Below are positions 46,380-57,900 of a stretch of 64,000 nt of DNA, one piece after another (position 1 is the first letter of the stretch; each line of letters begins with the position of its first letter). The position numbers and the translations under genes were made by a program. Origin of the DNA: Symbiodinium sp. CCMP2592 (taxonomy: Eukaryota; Sar; Dinophyceae; Suessiales; Symbiodiniaceae); contig CAJNDT010002791.1 in NCBI GenBank assembly GCA_905221615.1, positions 248,001-312,000 of the forward strand, written 5' to 3'. The notes below the pieces were generated by a model, which ran no database searches, was not told the DNA's origin, and worked only from the letters and a program-made list of their open reading frames with translations.

Positions 46380-47530
46380 CCCAGTGCAAGCGGCGAGCTA
46401 CGGAGAGGGCACGCTGCGGCTCGAGATTCGCGTGAGCCGCGCAGGAAGCCGGAGATGGCGCGCACTGCTTTGCAGAAGCAGCGAACGCACGCCGAACATT
46501 GCAGGACCAAAGATGGAGCGATCGCCCGACATGGCGCATGCTGCTCGAAGGAGCCCGTCCTGCCTCGCCAGCGGCCCCTGGTGCCGGGGACTGGTCGCAC
46601 GGCTGGCTGGCAGTACCACGCATCGCGGACCCTTACCGTACACTCTCGCGACTGCGTGCTTCTGCCTTCCTTGCCGCCCAGTTCGCGCGCACTGCTCCGC
46701 TCCCAGGCAGGGCCGCATGCCGGAGCGTGTCTCACCGCTGTGCCGTGCGACCAGGCCACCAGCATCTCGCCGCGAGCCATGCAAATTGCGTTGAGGCGAC
46801 GCCTTCGCCTGCCCTTGCCTGTTTGCCCCAGCCGCTACGGCCCCAGCCTTGGATGGGGTGGAGCCATGGACCCATTAGGCGACCATGCCCTAGCTTGCTC
46901 GCGGACGGGCTTGTTGGCCAGACGTGCGAAAGTGGTGGGGCGCGCCTGTGTCTGCGGGGCGCGCGAGGCCGTAGGACCCGAAGGCCAGGTCGTGCCACAG
47001 TGGCTCGCCCACACAACTGCCCCCGGCGTCCCAACCGAGAACCGTCGGCGCCTCGACCTTGTTGTCTACGGCGCCACAGCCAATGGCGGGGTGCTGTGCT
47101 GCGACGCAACACTGGTGTCCCCCTTCACGAGGACAGGGCACCCGCATCCATGCACAGTCGAAGTGGACGGAGCGGCACTGAAGGTCGCGGAGCGGCGCAA
47201 GCACAGCACGTATGCGGAGCTCGCGAGGGGCGGCCCGCAAAAGCTGCTACGCAACAGCATGCAACAGCGCAGCACTTTGTTCGCGACCTTGTCCGCCTCC
47301 GAGCTCTCCGCGCCCCGCCCGCAGTGCGTGGCGCCGCGTCCTCTGGGTGGGCGCGACGTTGGTGGGGAGCCTTGTCAGTCATGGTCCAGTTCGCCGTTGC
47401 ATGCACAGCATTGGGGCGCTCGTGGCCAGCCGTCCCAGCGCCGGGGCCGGGCGCCGGCCCAGGCCTGGACCGTGTGCTCGGCCTCGCCGCGGACGAGGCA
47501 CCCAGCCGCTTGCCCTTGCGGCCTTAAACC
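46380..47530 (+). pseudogene. 5'-truncated LINE, RT C-terminus and restriction-like endonuclease
   Basis: Pieces of one LINE C-terminus are spread over two frames. The frame from 46499 has GDWSHGWLAVPRIADPYRTL. The frame from 46290 has RSQAGPHAGACLTAVP, IALRRRLRLPLPVC, MDPLGDHALACSRTGLLARRA (part of the C-C-H-C knuckle, first Cys pair damaged) and ENRRRLDLVVYGATANGGVLCCDATLVSP, which fits the P/R-D...D-x-T of restriction-like endonucleases. Near 47240 the first frame resumes with HFVRDLVRLRALRAPP, GWARRWWGALSV, and a terminal SRLPLRP stop. At least two frame breaks and no RT core remain, so it is dead. It is an R2-like type, different from the APE-type LINE at 22-27 kb. Confidence 0.75.
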
Positions 47531-47739
47531 GGGACCGCACGTAGTAACGTGTTGCAGTAGGACTGTCGTAGCCACCGGATGTTCTCGCAGTCGGACAAGT
47601 CCGTGCGAAAACAAACGGTCTCTCCGTCTCGGAGTTGCGTCTGGACGTCGCGGAGGGCGGGCTGCCGGGCAAGGGAAGACAAAGCAGCACCCTAACCTCT
47701 TCGGACGACTTGCTATGATATGGTTTGCTAACCATTGAT

Positions 47740-49860
47740 ATTGGAGGAGCTAAGGAGCCCGGGATGGTGATAATCGCTTTTAAATAGGGCCATTGAATAG
47801 GGAGTTAAAGAGCCAAGGGAACCCCAAAACCACTGGTTAGTTTGCCAATGTTACGATGTGGCGAATAGCTTGCGACAGGTCATCGGTCACCGTCTATGAC
47901 ACGGACGTGGGTCGCACACGTGTGACGTAGCTTGCCGTGCATTGGGACTGCGGAAACAGGCACTCCTACCAGAGTTGCACGACGTCCTGGCAGAATTTTG
48001 GGCGACCAACAGTAGACCACCGGTGGCTTGAAGCAGACGGACTTGGGACTACGTTCGGAAAAAAAACTTAATCAGACAGGCGCTATACAGCCCAGTCAGT
48101 TGACGAACCGGTCCGGAACCGTGCTTCAAACTTGGACCGCTTCGGTAATCCGCCTGACACACATAGGTCTAGTGGGTTCTGCCAATCGATGCGCCAAGCG
48201 CTGTTTCCTTGTGTGCATGATTGTGCATATAGGCTTGAAGGACGTATTATGCGTTTGTGCCTTGCATCAGTGCGGCGTGGGGCAAATTCAATCAAATGAA
48301 ACATGCATTCGTGAACAAGCTTTTGTCAATCAAAGGAAAATTGAAGCTCTTCAATTCCGCGGTGACCTGCATCACTTTTCGGGATTTCACAGTGGCATCG
48401 ACAATCACGCCAAATTGAACAGCTGGATGTTTGTTTGCGGAAATCAGCGCCCATCATGCTTGTATGTGCCAGCCAACATGGGTTCGTGATGAACTTGACT
48501 GTGAAGAATGCCTGGCTATCACGTGCGTCAACCTGCAGCGCCCAGCGCAACTTCAACAGGGAGCCAAAAGACGGCCAGGACCCCCCCAAGCGATGGGATG
48601 ATAAATTGAACGTGACTCGAACGGGCAAATTGCAAATGCAAGTGCCTTGACTGAGGGTCTTACAACCGAAATTGTGCCTTGTTCTACGGTTCCTTAACCG
48701 TAGCCATACATCATTCTTTCCATCCCGGCGGGATGCATTTGGGTTTGCACAGGCGGCGTTTTTTTTTGGAATCGCTTGGACGGAACCCCGCCTGTTGCCA
48801 GCCGTCTAAGCCCCCCTCGCCCTTAAGCTGCAGCCTTGGACTCGGGTTTTGGAGGACATACAGTGCGTAGCTGCAGTGTTGCTGTCGTGCACAAGGACCA
48901 CAGAAAAATAACCGCAGAGAGGCCAACGAAGCTACAAACAGCGACCGCGTGATTCGGGCCCGCAACCCGTGTTCAGAATACAGAATTGTTTGAGACGGCT
49001 TTTCCCATTTCCTTTTGCATGTGCTCGTAGTGTTGACGTGTGGCATGTGCTTTTAGTTCTAGTTCTGACAGATGACAAAGGCAAGATGTGCAACAAAACG
49101 TGTGCAAACTTAGGCGCAGTTTGAACATGCAGTGGTGGTTCTTTGCGGCCACTGATTCCAGCCAACCTAACCATGTGTGGTGTCTCTGTATGCTTATCCA
49201 AAAAGTCGTTTGTTTTGCATTTTTGAACTCGCAGCCTGACCGGTGGCAATGCTTTGGTTGTAACAGGAAACAGGAAAGGCACTCGAAAGCAGGTAGCAAC
49301 TGCAACTGTCAAGTGCTGCTTACTTACAATTAACATGTATTTCCGCTCTGGCAATCCAGCAGTTTTGAATTGGATCGCATGGTGGAGGTATTTGATTCAC
49401 CGCAATCGTTTGCGAGTTGCACAAGCCGACTTGTTCCGCCACTTTGCTGTCTTGTGGCTAAGCATGAACCAACACCGCTGCGGTCTTCTACGTGGTCTTA
49501 TTGATATAGTGCATCTCCATGCATTGTGAACATTTCGTACGAGGATTAAAACTCTTGCTTGACGCGCACTTCTCCAGCCAGTCAACACCGCTGAGAGTTT
49601 CTGGCCTGCACGTCAGTGTTGATCAGGACATCTGTTGTGAGCAAGTGTGTTGGAATGTATGGGCATGCCCGCCTCCCTAGGATTTGGATCTTAGCATCTG
49701 GGAGCGCGTCGCCGATTTCTGCTTCGGGCAAGGCCAAGCGGTGGCCTTTCTGGCTGGTTGGCGAAAACCATTGCCAGACCCCAGCCCAACAATGGTGTGC
49801 CTTGCTTGTCGCAGCCGCCAGTTTCAACAACATGCCCGCATCCCGGAGTGCAGGAAACGT
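47740..49860. other. no supported gene
   Basis: A short AT-richer stretch with no domain-bearing ORF. Upstream exons of the kinesin gene may lie here. Confidence 0.4.
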
Positions 49861-49863
49861 TTG

Positions 49864-52115
49864 GTTCAGCTCAGGTGCATTGCTCGGAAGAGACCACTGT
49901 TGAAGTTTGAAGTTGCATCTGGTGAATGGGATTGCGTTTCGGTTTCCAGGTCCGAGTGCTGCCCGTAGTTGCACCGCAGATCCTTGATTGTCTCACTGAA
50001 AGAGATGTTCAGTCAAAGGGATGCTGCGGAGGCGAGATGCCCGGGTTGTTTGTCATGATGGGCGACTGCACAGAACTGGCCGGCGTTTGGAGATGACACA
50101 CAAAAAATTTACGTTGGTGCCATGTCTGGAAGTTTGCGCATGTTTGCGCACTGTTTGCTGTGGTCCTGATGGCCGCAGTGCAACTAAGGATTGCGTATAC
50201 GGGTCCGACATCTCGGATGCGGAATTCTACCACGATGCAGACGCTCAATTAAGCTGAACGACAAACTGGGGACAATCAGTGGGGTCGTTTGACCGGGTTG
50301 ATCAAGGGAGGTGATTTGTGCCGTTGTTTTGATCGGTGTTTTTCGGAAGCAGATGTACATTCGACAAAGCTTTGGATTTTTAACATTTGTCATGCCGCTA
50401 TTGCAACACGTAGTGTGCGTTGCCGCTCACTGGGTGTCGATATGCTGACAACTGCCTCGGTGGCCTGGGTCACTCATGTCGGAAAGGTACGGCCTTTGGT
50501 GACATCTCTGAATGGAAGCGAGGCTTGCATGTTCTGTGTGTCGGAGGATTTGAGGGTTTTGTTGCTGTGAGCCCGCTTCCAAGACAACACTGGCCTCACT
50601 GGCTGCGGGAGGCTACCGTGATTTTCTACGGTCAGACTGGGACCGGGAAGACCCACACATTCAATGCGTGCTGGCAGCGGATTGGATGCGATCTGGCCGG
50701 TCGCACGATTTCGGTGACGTTCTTCGAAATCCTTGGCAAGAAATGCGCCTTGTTACCATGTCGGTTCTTATAAAGTTAACGTTTGGCATCGCCGTGGCAG
50801 CTTGAGGCTTTGACTTGCTTCAGCAACGAAAAGAAGTTAATTTGCGATCGGACGGCGAAGAGCGGGTGCATGTCAGGACTTTCAGCGTGTGTCTTCTCGT
50901 CTTGGTTTGAAGCTTCCAAGAGCTGCCAGGGGTGCTGCGAAGCTCACCGCGATCTCTTCCGAGCTTCCTGAACTGTTAGAGGAAGCTCTGCAGCTTCGGC
51001 GATCGGAAGCAACAGAGAGAAATTCACTTTCTTCACGCAGCCACGCAACTTTCTTGCCCAGAAGCTTGTTTATGTGGTACTTTGTGTGGTCACATCCACA
51101 GTTTCGGCAGGTTGAGGTGCAGGCAGGAAGTCGTCGTGAGTCCGAGGCCATATGCGTCCTTGACATCGATGGTCTTGGAACAATCCGCTTCGTGGATTTA
51201 GCTGGCTCCGAGCGTAACTATGAAACCCGCTACATGACCGCGCAGCAGCACCGCGACTTCGCAGAAATCAACAAATCCTTGATGGCACTGAAGGCCTGGA
51301 TGACCAGCTTCACGACAGTTTCGTTGTCGAACGAAAAGTCGGCGCTTTAGAGCCTTCGCAGAACAGCCTATGCATGTTGCGTAGTTGGCTAGCTGCTCAA
51401 GCAGAACGTTAATACAAATTGTGTCGCATCCAACCTGCAAGTAACACCTGTGTTCAGGCAAGCGCAAGCCTGAGAAGGCTTTTGCAGAGCAGAGCAGAGC
51501 ATATGCAGCAGCATGGGGAAGCAGGTGCTAAAGGTGCAAGTTGACAGTTTACTCTCGCGAAGTTCCGGCGTGACAATGCCAGTCATGAACATGAATGAAC
51601 CGGCGGCAGTCACGCAAATTAGGCACACTTCCCAAATCGCCAGTTCACCTTGCTGTGGGTAATGCAAGGCATACCAGCATCCGAGATTAGCAGTGATCTC
51701 CTTGTGTTGTGACCGTGCGTCTTCATGCGTCTGTGCATGCCCCCTTCGCCGATCTTCGCAGGACTGCTTCCGGGCCCATGCCCGCATTGCACGCCAGCGC
51801 ACTGCTCGAGCGCCGTACCGAGCAAGCCGGCTCACGCAGGCCTAACCCAAGCACCTTGCCGCCTTTGCCTAGTTTTACGTTTCCTTTGCCACATGTCTCA
51901 TCTCGGAAGGTCTTGCGTTCGTGCTTCACAGATCCGGAGCACAGGACCTTTCACAGAACGTAAGCCTTGTGTCAGCCAATCCAAATTTTGGGTGTATCTT
52001 CACCATTGCAGGATCTAGCTTTCGGCGGTATCATGTGTTGCAGGACCCTCATTCTTTCAACGGTATCTCCTACTGCGACCGATCTGTTGCATTCTACAAA
52101 CTCTCTCCTGCAAGT
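49864..52115 (+). CDS. kinesin-13 motor domain, at least nine exons
   Basis: Successive kinesin motifs appear in order on the plus strand. E1 49864-49950: RCIARKRPLLKFE...WDCVSV (the RKRP start). E2 about 50035-50116: VVCHDGRLHRTGRRLEMTHKKFTL. E3 50189-50252: DCVYGSDISDAEFYHDADAQL. E4 about 50614-50755: ATVIFYGQTGTGKTHTF (P-loop) to ISVTFFEILGKK. E5 from 50824: QRKEVNLRSDGEERVHV. E6 about 50931-51057: ELLEEALQLRRSEATERN-x-LSSRSHA (switch I). E7 about 51120-51295: LGTIRFVDLAGSERNYET...EINKSLMALK (switch II). E8 about 51865-51944: PHVSSRKVLRSCFTDPEHR. E9 from 52044: TLILSTVSPTATDLLHSTNSLL. The sequence type (R-x-TGRR-L-x-MTHK, E-I-N-K-S-L-x-A-L-K) is kinesin-13, a microtubule-depolymerising family. 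E2 ends at a GT donor and E8 at a GA donor. The coding frame is consistent, so the gene may be live. Confidence 0.85.
51945..52043 (+). other. kinesin intron with GA donor
   Basis: The exon ends CACAG^GACC and resumes after TGCAG^GACC. The same AGGACC occurs at both ends, as in dinoflagellate introns with repeated boundaries and non-canonical donors. Removing it joins CFTDPEHR to TLILSTVSP. Confidence 0.75.
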
Positions 52116-52449
52116 GACGCAGATGCCCGGGACCCAGATGTACAGTTTATAAGGATAGAACGAGTATAGAACAGTTGTTGCCAAACTGTGCGATCAGCGT
52201 GTCGTGGTGATGTTGCTTGTGCGTGTTGACGGCCGTGGTCTGCTGATGCCAGTTGGTGTCGGTTGCTGTTCGTTATTTGGCAGTTGTTTGTGGGGGAATG
52301 ATGATGATACGTTGTTGCTGTGGCTCCCCAACAAAATGGCGGAACAACACGAACACTTGCTCATGCGCGGCCATGGGCCGCAGCTTTGAGGTCAACAGCA
52401 TTGTCGACTTTGCGTGCCGAATGCTCCGTTGACTTGCCCTTGGTCGATT

Positions 52450-52860
52450 TTGCAGCATCGATACCAATTTGGGAGTGGTCAGAGGAGGATGTTGACAGGT
52501 CTGGGACTCTGGATCAAGCACGGGTCGGTAAGGCTCTGTAGCAAAGTGACCCTGCTGAGGTGGATCAGGACCGTGGACAATGGCCGCTTCAAGTATCTGG
52601 TGCTGCCCCCGCAGATTACAGGGGCGGCACTCTTGAAGCTGTCGTCGAAGGGTCTTGCCGAGCTCTTTGAGATGAGCATGCGCCGAGCTAGGGGACGAGG
52701 TGAAGGGCAGGCCGGTTAAACAAAAGAGCTCGAAGGTATTTTGGGCTTCGGCTTTAGAGCTTCGACAGGCCTGGAACGAGACAGCCGCCAAGGAGGTAGG
52801 CTTCCGCATCGGCCGCATGGTTTTCGCTGCGGTGCGACGGGAGACCCTTCGCTGGCCAGA
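52450..52860 (+). CDS. SAM-domain exons, probably the kinesin C-terminal part
   Basis: Three plus-strand pieces fit a sterile alpha motif in order: IWEWSEEDVDR (about 52465-52500; W-x-x-E-D-V), GRFKYLVLPPQITGAALLKLSSKGLAELFE (about 52580-52675; F...I-x-G-x-x-L-L-x-L-x-x-x-x-L) and KEVGFRIGRMVFAAVRRE (about 52789-52850; helix 5). They are separated by short gaps with AG/GT-like edges. SAM domains are known in some kinesin-13 relatives (KIF24). Co-orientation and 350-bp spacing make one gene likely. Confidence 0.55.
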
Positions 52861-52869
52861 CGGGGCTGC

Positions 52870-54300
52870 GAGGCTCACAGAGGTGGGGCAAACTGTGGCG
52901 TTGCGGCACCATGACATCATGAGAGCATTTTTTGAGGCACAGCAAGACCTGGTAGAATACGATGTTCCAAGCAGGGTAGCTGGTTTCTGGGTTGTGCTGC
53001 CCTCGCTTGCGCCTGATCGCAGACAAACCCAACGAAGCAGATTTATTTCCTTCATCGGGAGACCTCCCGGAAGCCTAGCGGCCCAGCTTGCAACCGGTGC
53101 AGGCAGAGAGACTGGAGGCCACGGAACGTGGGCTCTTGGAAGAGGGCTTAAACTTGCCCCCAGAATCAGCCCCTGGGATGATCAAAGTGATGTGAGGTGG
53201 TGATCGTGTCCCTTTCCGGTGCCATTTTGTGCTTCTGAGCCGTGTCGGATAAGGAGCGGCATTGCGAGTTCTTCTTCTGGGGCGACACTTCCCTCGTTCC
53301 TGGCACTGTGTGAAGAATGCTGACATGAAGCCTGATGTACAGCTGTAGCCACAACAGTGGTTTCATGTTTCATGCAGCTTCAAAAGGGCAGTCCTGGCGT
53401 GAGCTCCGACCCGAACTGCCAGAATGTGCCTGCTTGAAAATGCCGTGCAGTCCCCGGACGACCACTGCATGTGCACGCATAAGACGTCACTAGACCTTGA
53501 GAGAGTTGACCCAGTTTAACGGTCTCAAGTTGTCGTGCCAGTTGCGGTGGATCATGCCAAAGCCGTAGCCCTCAGGCCCTAAAGCATCAGGATGCAGTCG
53601 TTTATGTCAGAAAGCATCTCCATGAATGTGGCTGTTCGGTGCAGCCTGCTTGCCTTCAGCTTTGCCTTTGCGCTAGATGCTCGGCTGCTTCTTCCTTTGT
53701 GTCCCAGTGGTGCAGACACACTTGTTGAAAGCTGCACACACATAGCGACAAAATCTTGCCTTTTCGGACTCATTCGTTGTTTTTTTCTCCAGATCATAGC
53801 TGTCCCCATGAGACCAGAGCGTGGCACAACGACAAGTATTTCGCGAGGCTGCAGCGGCGACGCCACTGCATGTGGGCACCCTCACATTGGTATTGTACGT
53901 GGCAGGCGGCTTGCCACCAGCTGTTTTCGAGGAAAAGGCTCCACAAACTCCCCGACAGCTTCAAACTAAGGCATATTGGCCTATGCAGGTGCGAGTTGCA
54001 CGTGTGCGAGCCGCAAAGCCAGCGCTTGGAGATCAGGTTGGGCTCGTTTGACCTGTCCAGTACGAGTCATGAACTTCCAGGATGCAGAGGGCGGATGTTT
54101 GAGAAAGGATACGTAAGTGGTGGCGCCGCAGGATGTTCAGATGCACACGCATGCAAATTCGGGTTCAAGCCTCATTCCGAACTGCCGCAGGTCTTGAGAC
54201 ATCTGATTCTGTGCCATGTCATCCTTTCAGCAGACTTGCATTGGTGGCGGGTGAAGCGCCGAAGAAGAGCTTCGAACACAATCTTATCTACATAGTAGAC
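52870..54300. other. no clear gene; possible exons
   Basis: A plus-strand frame continues to 53203 past the SAM helix without a known domain. Nothing identifiable lies between 53210 and 54300. Confidence 0.35.
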
Positions 54301-54319
54301 GGTGTTTGGGTTGAAAGCG

Positions 54320-54981
54320 TGCTGCGCCTGACCGCCCAGGTTGAGGTGGCAGAAGTTGCCATTGCAAGTGGCACGCAGTGGATACTGATTTGTGGCGGCG
54401 AAGCCTGTCGCGATTTTCTGGGCGCCCGGCTTGGTGCACGGTTGGAGCTCCAACCGAACGCGCTTGCCTTCTTTTCCAGTGGGCACTTCAAGCTCCAGTC
54501 CGACTTTAGACCAGAAGCTGCGGTCCATCAAAAGCCGATAGGTCACTTCCCGGGTGTTGACTTGCTGCAGCTGCAAAAGGTCATGCACTTGGACAGAGAC
54601 TTCGAATCTGCATGTTTGCTGACCTTTTTTGAGCTTTCCTAAGTATTTGGCAGGGTGCTTCTCTCGCCGGTTTCAGATGCTTAGGAAGCCATCGACACCT
54701 TGGCCAATTTCACCACGTTTCTCCGATGTGTCGACAAGAAACGTTTAGCTCGCAAAAGTTGGACTCTCAGCATTCCTCGACTGCACACAAACTGCGGCAA
54801 TGGTTGGAGTTGCAATGCAAGCTCTTGCTGCTCTCATCCAATTGGAATCCAAGGGGGCGCTCCAGTTGACGTGGTTGTTGTCACCTCCTCTTACCATGTC
54901 CCACGGGCCAAGACGATTGCCACATTGGTGCTGGGCTCCAGAGGGCTGTCATTCCATTTCGCGGAGGCGCACTTCGACTGA
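54320..54981 (+). CDS. probable DUF218/YdcF-like gene
   Basis: Plus-strand pieces fit the DUF218 order: EVAIASGTQWILICGGEA (about 54348-54401; the ILxSGG-type strand), LDSQHSSTAHKLRQWLEL (about 54760-54815, frame +2; the E/D-x-x-S-x-S-T-x-x-N block) and VDVVVVTSSYHVPRAKTIATLVLGSRG (about 54865-54945; the V-T-S-x-x-H-x-x-R-A block). The last is a strong match to the family. DUF218 proteins such as YdcF bind nucleotide-like ligands; their reaction is uncertain. Frame changes between pieces are taken as introns. Confidence 0.55.
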
Positions 54982-54989
54982 ACCAGAGC

Positions 54990-57900
54990 ACTGAGCCAAG
55001 CTGCTAAAGTTGAGGTTCAGTACATGCCTGTAGCAGCAGAAATTACCAGCCGACACCCCATCACAAGTGAAAGCTTTCGAACAGCGGACGGAAGGGGGTT
55101 CCGCAGACGAGGCCGGCCCAGGGTGTTGAAGAGAAGGAAGACATGGATCGGCGTAGCCTCCGAGAGGGCAGCTTTCGATGTGCCCGTGATGCACTCCGAG
55201 CTCTTGTCTGGCTCTTGTCGAGCTTTGAAGGAGCGCAGACGTCGTTGCAGTCCATGCATGAGCAAGTCTGCCTGTGCTAAATCTTTCCAGGTGCTCCACT
55301 TTGATGCAAGTGTTTGCAGGTGATTGCCTCGCTGGTCTTCTGCATCAGAATCGGCGGGCCTTCCGTTCATGGTACAGGGAGCAAGCAGAACCCTGCAGGA
55401 CATAGAGCTGTCTGGCGTGGAATGTGACCGGACTATCTCATGCTCTGGCTTCTGCCCCCCCACAGAGATCTCGGCCCAAAGGGAACGGTTGACAAGCGGA
55501 CCACAGCTTCGCCTGGTGCCCGTCGTACCAGTATTCCAGGCAGGCCACCAGGGCGTTGATGAGGAAGGACGTAAGGAAGTCGAGCTTGCCGCAGCTTCCC
55601 TGCTGGCCGAAGCCATTGCTTTCTGGTAGGCTTCAAACTTCGCAGCGAAACCAGTTCTTCAGGGAGCTACCTGGTTGCCGAGATGCAAAGCACATGCCTG
55701 TCTAGTCGCATGTTTCCAGTTTACTGCCAAGGCTCAAAAATCCGAAACATGTCGCGCAAAGTTCAGAGAAGCAAATCTCCCGTGTATGTGGGTTTCGAGA
55801 TAGCCTGGGCAGCTCAAGACACGCCAGAGGTCGCCATAAAAAAAAGCATCAACAAGCAATTTCTCATATCAGACAGCTCGTCTGGCTTTTCTGCGAAACT
55901 GAAAAGTGTACAGAGCAACAGACTTGTGAGGACAAGAAGCCAGCATGTCCTGGCCATGTGCTGCTGCATGGCCGCTGCTGCCTGCCCAGGAGCACATGGG
56001 GCCACGGCATCCCCGCAGCTAGCATGTCCTGGGTCGCTGCGAAAGGCGGATGGAGTTCTTCTGTGGACTCTTCGACGCTCTCCCTCACTTCGTGCAACCA
56101 AGTGAGGAACTGCTTGGTTATGCAGAGGCCTTGGAAGCCGTTCCGGTGGAGAATTCACACTCCAGGCCACTATCGCTGCTCACCATTGCAGGCTTCCACG
56201 GTCGTGGATGTGCTTGGCAACGACGTGGTCACTCGAGCGGCCTTGCATGCTCTGCTGGTGCGCAACCGACTCAGGCCGACTGAGGCTGCTGTCTTCATTC
56301 TTGGTCATGGTGACTGCTGTGGCACGAGGAGGCAGGACACGGCAGGACGCAAGCACTCTGCTTACCCCACTGTACCTTTGGAGACTTTCACTTGCATGCG
56401 CTCCAGGGAGCTCCTCCTCGCGGTCCCGTTATGCACAAACCTTGTTGTGGAACTCTGCCGAGTTCCACCGGCAACCCAGGCGCGGCCCGATGGTCAAGCT
56501 GCTGTGCTTGAAACATCAGCTGCAGGACAGGTTTGCTTTCGGAAGCCACCGCAACCTCTCGAAGTCATTACGCACAGCTTGACCTCTTTCACACATGGAA
56601 ATTCCTTGGCTCATCTGGGTCTGCTCTTTGAACCGCTGCCTGTCGGTCCTGAGGTTTTCTTGGTCTTGGATGGCTTGGTGGAGGGCCCTGGCAGCCAGAT
56701 GAAGAGGATCGAGAAAAGTGCGAGCGGTCATCGGCTGACTCCAGAGGCCTGTAACTGAGCCGGAATGAATGCGAGCTTCTCTCCACCACTATCATGCCGC
56801 GTACCGGTGCTGATTTTGCAAGGAATTTTCTGAGTGCTTGGCAGAATTGCACAGCACTGCCCATAGCCATCGGTACTTCTTCCCGTCCAAAGAGACGAAT
56901 CACGACTGGATCTACAGCAACTCGCCTGCACCCCTAAGGTGCTGAAGAAAGACTTGAACCTTCCGCAGACATGTGCCACAGCCAATGTGACTCTTTGTTC
57001 GATGTCACTCTTGTCAAACGTGGTCCTTTTGATGCTATCCATATGCAAAATGTCCTCCACATGCCTAGAGATTGCACCTTGGAATGAAAACTGGTCATGG
57101 GTCGCAACGGACTATTTCCACGCCTAGCTGCCAAGTCTCGACTCTCTTCTGCTCCGCGAGCTCTTTCTGGGTCCCAAAGTACTGTAATGCCTCGCAGTCA
57201 AGGGGCATCGTCAGCTGCAGCATTGCCGAAGCCTACTCAACTCTTCCGCAAGCTTCTGAAAACCCTGCAACACACGAGCCACGACAGGGCCGCTGTGTTA
57301 ACCTCTGCAGTCTTTGCCTTCGAAGCCTTCCGAACCCTTCAGTAAACCCTGAACCCAACCGAAATTCTCTGTGAACACCCGCCAGTCCTCGCAAAGGTGT
57401 GGGGGACCCCTTCGTTACAGTCTCTGGAACTATCTGGAAACCTTGCACCGGCAATAGCGAGCACCATTACAGGCAAGCTAAGGTTAACTGACAGACAACG
57501 TTTGGATCAGGCTCTGCAGGGGGATGGGACCTTCGTCTCTTCATGAAGCTGTCTCAGCCAAACTTACGATCATGCCACGCACCGCGCCTTCCACACAGCT
57601 TGGCGCGGTTCGATGATGTCGGAGCATTAGTGGAGTTCAAAGCGATGGATGGGCTCAGGCTACGGCGTCGATCGACTACCCATGGCCGTCCAGAAAGCGT
57701 CACAGCCCATGTGGCAGCGCAAGAAGCCTAAGAAGATGACATCGCTGATATTTCAAGACACGTTCCTCGTCGGAATGTCAATTAGTGTCCGAGTGGGTGT
57801 CGCTTCGAGAGGGGCCTGATATGCGATGTGCAGACCTATGGCTGCGCATGGCAAACCAAGGCACATTAGTATGCTTGTTGAGCCGCATGTATCATGGAAG

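Noticed and set aside
52273-53055. 260-codon minus-strand ORF
   Set aside because: It lies opposite the SAM exons and their continuation. It has no domain and a composition typical of an antisense shadow.
54172-54588. 138-codon minus-strand ORF
   Set aside because: It overlaps a plus-strand piece that fits DUF218. No domain on the minus strand; kept as a shadow.
55017-55616. 199-codon minus-strand ORF
   Set aside because: Antisense to an exon-like plus frame of better composition; no domain.
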